Below, piece after piece: positions 15,023 through 20,989 of a stretch of 36,850 bases of DNA (position 1 is the stretch's first letter; each line of letters starts with the position of its first letter). The position numbers and the translations under genes are program-made. The stretch comes from Thermoleophilaceae bacterium (GTDB lineage Bacteria > Actinomycetota > Thermoleophilia > Solirubrobacterales > Thermoleophilaceae): positions 1 to 36,850 of the forward strand of contig JAICJV010000022.1 in the NCBI GenBank assembly GCA_025928265.1, given 5' to 3'. Under the pieces are notes generated by a model. The model was not told the DNA's origin and made no database searches. It was given only the letters and a program-made list of their open reading frames with translations.

Positions 15023-16590
15023 ACAGGCATCACTCCATGCTTCTTCCAGGGCCGCTCGACCCGTTTCGTGGCCGACATCTCGAGCGCGCGAATGACGACG
15101 GCGCGCGTCTCGCGCGGGTCGATGATGTCGTCGATCATGTCGTTGCCCGCGGCGATGTAGGGATCGATGATCTTGCGGTACTCGCCCACCAGCTCGGCGC
15201 GCTTGGCGTCGGGGTCGTCGGCCGCCTCGATCTGCTTGCGCAGGATGATGTTCACGGCGCCCTCGGCGCCCATCACGCTGATCTCGGCGGTCGGCCACGC
15301 GACGATCAGGTCGGGCTCATACGCCTTGCCGCACATCACGTAGTAGCCGGCGCCGTAGGCCTTGCGCACGACCACGGTGATCTTGGGCACGGTCGCGCGC
15401 GACACCGCGTAGAGCATCTTCGCGCCGTGCCGGATGATCCCGGCCTGCTCGACCTTCGTGCCCACCATGAAGCCCGGCACGTCCTGGAGGAAGAGCAGCG
15501 GGATGTTGAACGCGTCGCAGAGGTTGATGAAGCGGGCCGACTTGTCGGCCGAGTCGTTTTCGAGGATGCCGCCGAGCTGCTTGGGCTGACTCGCGACGAT
15601 CCCGACCGGCCGCCCGCCCATCCGGGCGAAGCACGTGATGATCGTCTTCGCGAACTGCGGCTTCATGTCGAACCACTCGCCGTCGTCGACGATGTGGCGG
15701 ATCACCTCATACATGTCGTACGGCTTGCGGTTGGTCTCGGGGAGGATGTCGAGCAGCTCCTCGTCCTCGCGCTCTACCGGGTCGGAGGTCGGGCGGATCG
15801 GCGGCTGCTCCTCGCAGTTCTGCGGCATGAACGAGAGGTAGTCCTTGATCGCCTGGATGCACTCCTCGTCGGAGCCCACCTCGAGGTCGGCCACACCCGA
15901 CTTGCGCGTGTGCACGCGCGAACCGCCGAGCTCCTCCTGCGTGACGTCCTCGCCGGTCACGGCCCGCACGAGATAAGGCCCCGCCAGGGCCATGGACCCC
16001 CTGCCCTTGACCATCGGCACGAAGTCGGCGAGGCCCGGGATGTACGCGGTGCCCGCTGCGCACGGGCCCATCAGGGCGGCGATCTGCGGGATCACGCCGG
16101 ACGCCGTGACCTCCTCGCGGAAGAGGTGCCCCGAGCCCGCGAACAGCGATCCGACCGCCTCCTGGATCCGCGCGCCCGCCGAGTCGAGCAGCCAGATCAT
16201 CGGGATCCGCTTGCCCAGCGCGAGCTCGCGCAGCCGCGACACCTTCAGCTCGCCGGTCATGCCCATCGAGCCGGCCATGACCGTGAAGTCGTACGCGGCG
16301 ACCGCCACGAGCCGGCCGTCGACCCTGCCGTAGCCGGTCACGACGCCGTCCGCGGGCGCCTCGACGCCGTCCATCGCGCGCTGCGCGAAGTGCGGCCGGC
16401 CGTGGATGCCGAGCTCGACGAACGTGTCCTCGTCGATCAACAGCGCGAGGCGCTCGCGCGCGGTGAGCTTCTCGTGCTCGTGCTGGCGCGCGATCTTCTC
16501 GGGGCCGCCACCGAGCTCGGCCACACGCCGCCGCTCGACCAGATCGTCAACCAGGGCACGCAGCGGGCTGCCGACTACCGTCCCTTCCAC
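15019..16590 (-). CDS. Acyl-CoA carboxylase beta (carboxyltransferase) subunit
   Basis: A 523-residue carboxyltransferase of the propionyl/methylcrotonyl-CoA carboxylase type, with two crotonase-fold halves. Signatures: HEKLTARERLALLIDEDTF near the N-terminus, the ADGVVTGYGRVDGR strand, LLDSAGARIQE, then QLGGILENDSADKSARF and LLFLQDVPGFMVG in the C-half. It moves carboxyl from biotin to an acyl-CoA. No biotin carboxylase alpha subunit is nearby; a lone biotin carrier lies 14 kb away. The GTG start at 16590 has GGGAG 5 bases upstream and overlaps the crotonase end by 16 bases. The reverse reaction (decarboxylase subunit) cannot be excluded. Confidence 0.92.
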   Translation of the reverse strand: MEGTVVGSPLRALVDDLVERRRVAELGGGPEKIARQHEHEKLTARERLALLIDEDTFVELGIHGRPHFAQRAMDGVEAPADGVVTGYGRVDGRLVAVAAYDFTVMAGSMGMTGELKVSRLRELALGKRIPMIWLLDSAGARIQEAVGSLFAGSGHLFREEVTASGVIPQIAALMGPCAAGTAYIPGLADFVPMVKGRGSMALAGPYLVRAVTGEDVTQEELGGSRVHTRKSGVADLEVGSDEECIQAIKDYLSFMPQNCEEQPPIRPTSDPVEREDEELLDILPETNRKPYDMYEVIRHIVDDGEWFDMKPQFAKTIITCFARMGGRPVGIVASQPKQLGGILENDSADKSARFINLCDAFNIPLLFLQDVPGFMVGTKVEQAGIIRHGAKMLYAVSRATVPKITVVVRKAYGAGYYVMCGKAYEPDLIVAWPTAEISVMGAEGAVNIILRKQIEAADDPDAKRAELVGEYRKIIDPYIAAGNDMIDDIIDPRETRAVVIRALEMSATKRVERPWKKHGVMPV

Positions 16591-17360
16591 ACGGGCTCCC
16601 TCTTCTCGAAGAACGCTGTGACGCCCTCGACGATGTCCTCGGTCGAGAGCGCGATGGTCAAGTTCGCGTGCAGGTACTCGAGCGCGTCCGCGAACGCCAT
16701 GTCCATCTGGCGGAACATCGCGTCCTTGCCGAGCCGCATGATCAGCGGCGACTTGGCCGCGAGTTTCTCCGCCCACTCACTGACGGCGGCGTCGAACTCG
16801 CCGGCCGGCACGACCTTGTTCGCCAGGCCGTACTCCACCGCCTCCGCCGCGCTGATCCGGTCGCCCAGGAGCAGCAGCTCGTTGGTCTTCTTGCGCGGCA
16901 CGTTGCGGTAGATCAGCGCCATGATCATGAACGGGAACGCGCCCACGTTGATCTCGGGCGTGCCGAACTCCGCGCCCTCCTTCGCGATCACGAGGTCGCA
17001 GGCCAGCGCGATCCCGAGCGATCCCGCCAGCACGTGGCCGCCGGCCGCGCAGATCGACGGCTTGCCCAGCTCACCGATGAGCCGGAACAACTTGACGAAG
17101 CGGTCGCTCCCGAAGTGCTTGTGCACGAGCGGCACCTCACCCGCAAAGCCGCCCAGGTTCGCCCCGGACGAGAAGACGCGGTCGTGCGACGAGGCCAGCA
17201 CGACTGAGCGCACGCGGTCGTCGCCGCGCACGCTCTCGAACGCGTCGATCAGCTCGGTCAGCAGCTCGTTCGACAGCGCATTGCGCGTGTCCGGCTGATT
17301 GAGCGTGATGGTGGCGACGCCGCTCTCGCTGACGTCGTAGAGGATCGTTTCGTAGGCCAA
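16575..17360 (-). CDS. Enoyl-CoA hydratase/isomerase family protein
   Basis: A 261-residue crotonase-fold protein. The first oxyanion-hole segment is SSGANLGG, the second AAGGHVLAGSLG. Of the two glutamates used by classical enoyl-CoA hydratase, the one in GGGxEL is replaced by G116 (GSLGIALACD), while the one in FGTPE is kept as E136. It may therefore be a hydratase with altered chemistry, an isomerase, or a thioester hydrolase. It is the first gene of the catabolic operon. The only start is TTG at 17360, with no ribosome site; a TAAAGT box and a near-perfect palindrome lie just upstream. Confidence 0.9.
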   Translation of the reverse strand: MAYETILYDVSESGVATITLNQPDTRNALSNELLTELIDAFESVRGDDRVRSVVLASSHDRVFSSGANLGGFAGEVPLVHKHFGSDRFVKLFRLIGELGKPSICAAGGHVLAGSLGIALACDLVIAKEGAEFGTPEINVGAFPFMIMALIYRNVPRKKTNELLLLGDRISAAEAVEYGLANKVVPAGEFDAAVSEWAEKLAAKSPLIMRLGKDAMFRQMDMAFADALEYLHANLTIALSTEDIVEGVTAFFEKREPVWKGR

Positions 17361-17373
17361 GCGGCGAGCCGGA

Positions 17374-17389
17374 AGTGGGACGTTCCACT
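17374..17389. promoter_or_regulatory. 16-bp near-palindrome between -10 box and crotonase start
   Basis: AGTGGGACGTTCCACT: symmetric except at one base pair. It lies just downstream of the minus-strand -10 box and upstream of the TTG start, a repressor-like position. Confidence 0.5.
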
Positions 17390-17393
17390 GGCC

Positions 17394-17399
17394 ACTTTA
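17394..17399 (-). promoter_or_regulatory. -10 box (TAAAGT) of the catabolic operon
   Basis: TANNNT hexamer on the minus strand, 33 bases upstream of the crotonase TTG. It is the only AT-rich motif in this stretch. Confidence 0.45.
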
Positions 17400-17464
17400 A
17401 CGCTCATCGCGGCCGGCGGTTTTGATCCAGCCCAATCGGGGCATGCGTCCGCCGGGAGGCTTGC

Positions 17465-17470
17465 TACTCT
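17465..17470 (+). promoter_or_regulatory. -10 box (TACTCT) before the riboswitch
   Basis: TANNNT hexamer placed so that transcription would begin at about 17477, at the 5' edge of the riboswitch. Confidence 0.45.
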
Positions 17471-17624
17471 CCCGCCAGCCTAATCGCCGGGGGGATCCGG
17501 CGAACGGGGGACCCACTTGCCGAGCCCTGCCGCACAGGGTCGGTACGGGGCGAATCGGTGGATTGCCGCCACCGTAGGGCCGCTCTTTCTGGCCCGAGCC
17601 CGACAGCTCACCCCGTCGGCTCCA
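17471..17624 (+). ncRNA. c-di-AMP riboswitch (ydaO/yuaA class)
   Basis: The conserved blocks of the ydaO aptamer appear in order: CGGGGGACCCA (17514-17524), GGGGCGAATC (17547-17556), GTAGGGC, and CCGAGCCCGACAGCT followed by ACC and CGT (about 17594-17617). These match the consensus known from Bacillus ydaO and actinobacterial cell-wall genes. The RNA binds cyclic di-AMP, usually turning expression off. It lies directly upstream of a secreted CAP-domain gene. Edges are approximate. CTCTTTCT inside the aptamer (17583-17590) is complementary to AGAAAGAG just after it (17624-17631), a possible switching helix. Confidence 0.92.
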
Positions 17625-17652
17625 AGAAAGAGACCCGCCCGAAAGGGGAACG

Positions 17653-18102
17653 ATGTCCCGCGTACGGACCGCGGTGCTGTTTGCCGTGCTCGTCACCGCC
17701 CTGGCCATCCCAGCCGGAGCGTCGGCCCACTCCAAGGCGAGGGAGATGCTGGCCGCAGTCAACGCCGCCCGGGCGCACTACGGGCTGCGTGCGCTGCACT
17801 ACTCCCGCAGCCTCGCCCACTCCGCACACAGCTACTCCCGCCGGATGCTTCGCAGCGGCTACTTCGGCCACGACTCGCGGATCCACGCGAGCCGCAGGTA
17901 CCACACGCTCGGGGAGATCCTCGACTACCGCCGCGGCATGCGGCCGGCCGTCCGCGCCACGCTGCGCGACTGGCTGAACTCACCCGAGCACCGCTCGATC
18001 ATCATGAGCAGCAGCTTCACCTCCGCAGGCGCCGGCTACGTCCGCGGCCGCTTCCACGGCCGCAGGTCGACGCTGTGGACGATGCATTTCGGCCGTCGAT
18101 AG
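17653..18102 (+). CDS. Secreted CAP (SCP/PR1)-domain protein
   Basis: A 149-residue exported protein. A signal peptide (about 1-25, ending GASA) is followed by a CAP domain: MLAAVNAARAHYGLRALHY, SYSRRMLRSGYFGHDS, the LGEIL segment, and LRDWLNSPEHRSIIMS. Family members are extracellular; bacterial roles include cell-surface or spore functions and are mostly unproven. The metal or active-site residues H68 (GYFGHDS) and the downstream E/H (GEIL, SPEHR) are visible. The ATG at 17653 has AAAGGGG at good spacing. It is a single gene under the c-di-AMP riboswitch, linking it to turgor or cell-wall status. A long hairpin after the stop probably ends the transcript. Confidence 0.9.
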   Translation: MSRVRTAVLFAVLVTALAIPAGASAHSKAREMLAAVNAARAHYGLRALHYSRSLAHSAHSYSRRMLRSGYFGHDSRIHASRRYHTLGEILDYRRGMRPAVRATLRDWLNSPEHRSIIMSSSFTSAGAGYVRGRFHGRRSTLWTMHFGRR

Positions 18103-18164
18103 GCAGCCCGCAGAATCGCAGCCCGCAGCCCGCCCACTCTGCGGGCTGCGGGCTGCGGGCTGCC
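18102..18164 (+). terminator. Long hairpin built from GCCCGCA repeats
   Basis: Directly after the stop codon, a perfect 16-base stem GCAGCCCGCAGCCCGC (18118-18133) pairs with 18141-18156 across a 7-base loop. Outer arms 18102-18113 and 18153-18164 also match, giving alternative foldings. There is no T-tract, so it is either an actinobacterial-type terminator or a REP-like element. The same heptamer repeat recurs at 24611. Confidence 0.6.
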
Positions 18165-18170
18165 TTCTGA

Positions 18171-18193
18171 AGTAAGCAGTAGCACTGTTTACT
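18171..18193. promoter_or_regulatory. 23-bp inverted-repeat operator of the acyl-CoA dehydrogenase promoter
   Basis: Arms AGTAAGCAGT (18171-18180) and ACTGTTTACT (18184-18193) pair with one mismatch around AGC. The right arm contains the -35 element TTTACT (18188-18193), 17 bases from the -10 box TACCGT, so a bound protein would block the promoter. The binding protein is unknown. Confidence 0.65.
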
Positions 18194-18210
18194 TTCAACG
18201 GCCGGACGTG

Positions 18211-18216
18211 TACCGT
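18211..18216 (+). promoter_or_regulatory. -10 box (TACCGT) for a leaderless acyl-CoA dehydrogenase mRNA
   Basis: With the -35 TTTACT at 18188-18193 and a 17-base spacer this is the best complete promoter in the window. It ends 8 bases before the ATG at 18225. Confidence 0.6.
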
Positions 18217-18224
18217 GCCCGCCC

Positions 18225-19403
18225 ATGTCCACCGTTCTCAAGCCCGACTTCGGCTCGAAGTCCCACCATTTCATCTTCACCGAGGAGCACGAGCAGCTCC
18301 GTGAATCGATCCGCAACTTCGCGCGCAAGGAGCTTGCTCCGCACGCGGAGGAGTGGGAGGAGACGACCTTTCCGGACTGGGTCTTCCGCCGGATGGGCGA
18401 GCTCGGCTTCCTCGGCCTGACCTATCCCGAGGAGTACGGCGGGCAGGGCGGTGACTACTTCAGCGGGCTGGTGCTCGGTGAGGAGCTGGGCGAGTCGCAC
18501 TCCGGCGGTCTCTGCATGGGCGTGGCCGTCCACACGGACATGGCCAACCCGCCGATCCTCCAGTTCGGCACCGAGGAGCAGAAGCAGCGCTACCTCGTGC
18601 CCGCGATCAAGGGCGAGAAGATCGCCTGTCTCGGCATCACCGAGCCCGACGCGGGGTCGGACGTCGCCGGCATCAAGACCCGCGCGGTGCGCGACGGCGA
18701 CGGCTGGGTGATCAACGGCTCGAAGACCTACATCACGAACGGCCACCGCGCCGACTACATCGTGCTCGTCACGAAGACCGACCCGGATGCGGGCTACGAC
18801 GGCTTCACGCTCTTCATCGTCGATATGGATCTGCCCGGCGTGATCCGCGAGAAGAAGCTCGAGAAGCTCGGCATGCACGCGTCGGACACGGCGCTGCTGG
18901 CGTTCCAGGACGTACGGGTTACCGATGAGGCGGTCCTGGGCGAGGTCGGCAAGGGCTTCTACCACATCATGTGGGAGCTCCAGGGCGAGCGGCTGATCGG
19001 CGCCGCCGGCTGCGTGTCGGGCGCGCAGCGCGCCTTCGACATGACCCTCAAGTACGCGAACGAGCGCAAGGCGTTCGGCCGCGAGATCGGCCACTTCCAG
19101 GTGATCCGCCACAAGTTCGCGGACATGGCCACGAAGATCGAGGCGGCGCGCCAGCTGGTGTACACGACAGCGTGGCGCTTCGCGAACGGCGAGTACCCCG
19201 TCCGCGAGATCTCGATGGCCAAGCTGTACGCGTCGCGGATCGCCGTCGAGGTCGCCGACGAGTGCATCCAGATCCACGGCGGCGCCGGCTACATGAGGGA
19301 GTACGGCATCGAGCGCGTCTGGCGCGACATGCGCCTGAACAGGATCGGCGCCGGCACCGACGAGATCATGCTCGACGTGATCGGGCGCTCGTACGGGCTG
19401 TAG
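18225..19403 (+). CDS. Acyl-CoA dehydrogenase family protein (first of two)
   Basis: A 392-residue flavoprotein that desaturates an acyl-CoA at alpha-beta, passing electrons to ETF. Signatures: FLGLTYPEEYGGQGG, ITEPDAGSDVAGIKT with NGSKTYITNG, then YANERKAFGREIG and the C-terminal HGGAGYMREYGIERVWRD. Candidate catalytic glutamates are E359 (short/medium-chain position) and E255 in QGERL (isovaleryl-CoA dehydrogenase position); the sequence alone does not decide. The ATG at 18225 follows a complete promoter with leaderless spacing. It heads a unit with a SnoaL-like gene and a second dehydrogenase and carries a palindromic operator. Confidence 0.94.
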   Translation: MSTVLKPDFGSKSHHFIFTEEHEQLRESIRNFARKELAPHAEEWEETTFPDWVFRRMGELGFLGLTYPEEYGGQGGDYFSGLVLGEELGESHSGGLCMGVAVHTDMANPPILQFGTEEQKQRYLVPAIKGEKIACLGITEPDAGSDVAGIKTRAVRDGDGWVINGSKTYITNGHRADYIVLVTKTDPDAGYDGFTLFIVDMDLPGVIREKKLEKLGMHASDTALLAFQDVRVTDEAVLGEVGKGFYHIMWELQGERLIGAAGCVSGAQRAFDMTLKYANERKAFGREIGHFQVIRHKFADMATKIEAARQLVYTTAWRFANGEYPVREISMAKLYASRIAVEVADECIQIHGGAGYMREYGIERVWRDMRLNRIGAGTDEIMLDVIGRSYGL

Positions 19404-19405
19404 GG

Positions 19406-19819
19406 GTGGGGGCGCTCCTCGAGCACGTCCGCAGCTACTACGAGGCGCTCAACACCGGCGACTCCGACGCCGTCGCCCAGCACTTCACCGACGACGCAAC
19501 GCACTACTACACCCGTCTCGGCCCGCATCAGGGCGCGCGTACGATCGGCGACCACACGCACTGGGCCGTCGAGAACATCGACGGGCAGTGGCACATCGAG
19601 AACGGAATCGACGACGGCGAGCAGGCCGTGATCGAGTGGACGATGACCTGGCGCGATCCACGCTCGGGTGAGCGCCGCCTCGACCGAGGTACCGAGTGGT
19701 TCCGCTTCCGCGACGGCCGCATCTGCGAGGTGCGCGCCTACCACCACGGCGGTCCGAAGAACCCGTCCGGCGACCTGCTCGGCTTCGACCACGCCGGACG
19801 CGGCTACACGACGCTGTGA
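19406..19819 (+). CDS. SnoaL/NTF2-like protein
   Basis: A 137-residue cone-shaped NTF2-like protein: HVRSYYEALNTGDSDAVAQHF at the start, a DGEQAVIEWTMTW strand, and WFRFRDGRICEVRAYHH near the end are typical of SnoaL-like folds. Members are small isomerases, hydratases or binding proteins, so function cannot be given. It starts with GTG at 19406, 3 bases after the dehydrogenase stop, and its stop overlaps the next start (GTGA), so it is embedded in the dehydrogenase operon. It may act on a dehydrogenase substrate or product. Confidence 0.82.
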   Translation: MGALLEHVRSYYEALNTGDSDAVAQHFTDDATHYYTRLGPHQGARTIGDHTHWAVENIDGQWHIENGIDDGEQAVIEWTMTWRDPRSGERRLDRGTEWFRFRDGRICEVRAYHHGGPKNPSGDLLGFDHAGRGYTTL

Positions 19820-20964
19820 GGACGTCTCCCCCCTTCGGCGAAGAACACGCCGATCTACGTGATTCGATCAGGCGCTTCATCGCCAGCGAGTTGCGGCCAC
19901 ATGCCGACGAATGGGAGGACGAGGGCTTCTTCCCGAACACCGTCTTCACCCGCATGGCCGAGCTCGGCTACCTGGGCCTCAAGTACCCGGAGGAGTACGG
20001 CGGCCAGGGCGGCGACTACCTCCACGACGCCGTCCTCGTGGAGGAGATGGCGGGCTGCGGCTCGGGCGGCGTCGCGGCGGGCGTGGGAGCGCACATCGGC
20101 ATCGCCACGCCGCCCGTCTGGAAGTTCGGCACGGACGAGCAGAAGGAGCGCTTCCTCGCGCCGGCGATCAGGGGCGAGAAGATCGCCGCGCTCGGGATCA
20201 CCGAGCCCGACGCGGGCTCCGATGTGGCGGGCATCAAGACGTCCGCGACGCGCGTCGACGGCGGCTACGTCGTGAACGGCTCGAAGACCTTCATCACCAA
20301 CGGCGTGCGCGCCGACTTCGTGGTCACCGCCGTGAAGACCACGCAGGAGGGCGGTCACCGGGGTCTCTCGTTCCTGATCGTCGAGAAGGAGATGGACGGC
20401 TTCAGCGTGTCGAAGAAGCTCGACAAGATGGGCTGGCGCGCGTCCGACACCGGTGAGCTCGCGTTCCAGGACATGTTCGTGCCAGACGAGAACCTGCTCG
20501 GCGAGGAGAACAAGGGCTTCTACCTGATCATGGCCAACTTCCAGTGGGAGCGCCTGCTGATGGCGCTCGGCTCGACCGGGTCGATGTTCAACCTGCTCGA
20601 CACCGCGATCCAGTACGCGAAAGAGCGCAGCGCGTTCGGACGCCCGATAGGGAACTTCCAGGCGATCCGCCACAAGATCGCCGAGATGGCCGTGCGCGCC
20701 GAGGCCGGGCGTGCGATCACCTACAACGCACTGCGACTGTTCGCGGAGGGCCACGATGCGATCAAGCAGGTGACGATGGCCAAGCTCCAGACGCAGCGCG
20801 ATGCGTTCCGCCAGGCCGACGACACGATCCAGATCATGGGCGGCGCGGGCTACATGAAGGAGTACGGCGTCGAGCGAGCGGCGCGTGACCTGCGCCTCGG
20901 CCCGATCGGCGGCGGCACCGACGAGATCATGAAGGAGATCCTGGGCAGGCAGCTCGGCCTCTAG
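19816..20964 (+). CDS. Acyl-CoA dehydrogenase family protein (second of two)
   Basis: A 382-residue acyl-CoA dehydrogenase, clearly a paralogue of the one starting at 18225: it shares YPEEYGGQGGDY, ITEPDAGSDVAGIKT, NGSKTFITNG and GGAGYMKEYGVERAARD. Candidate catalytic residues are E349 and E245 (QWERL), as in its partner. Whether the two form a heteromer, as in some actinobacterial steroid dehydrogenases, or act on successive substrates is open. Both are full length, and heteromers usually keep one degenerate partner. The GTG at 19816 overlaps the SnoaL-like stop. Confidence 0.93.
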   Translation: MRTSPPFGEEHADLRDSIRRFIASELRPHADEWEDEGFFPNTVFTRMAELGYLGLKYPEEYGGQGGDYLHDAVLVEEMAGCGSGGVAAGVGAHIGIATPPVWKFGTDEQKERFLAPAIRGEKIAALGITEPDAGSDVAGIKTSATRVDGGYVVNGSKTFITNGVRADFVVTAVKTTQEGGHRGLSFLIVEKEMDGFSVSKKLDKMGWRASDTGELAFQDMFVPDENLLGEENKGFYLIMANFQWERLLMALGSTGSMFNLLDTAIQYAKERSAFGRPIGNFQAIRHKIAEMAVRAEAGRAITYNALRLFAEGHDAIKQVTMAKLQTQRDAFRQADDTIQIMGGAGYMKEYGVERAARDLRLGPIGGGTDEIMKEILGRQLGL

Positions 20965-20989
20965 CGCCACGTGAGAGGATGCCGACGTC

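Noticed and set aside
15037-16911. A 624-codon open frame on the plus strand
   Set aside because: Antisense to the carboxyltransferase and crotonase genes, whose family motifs are unmistakable.
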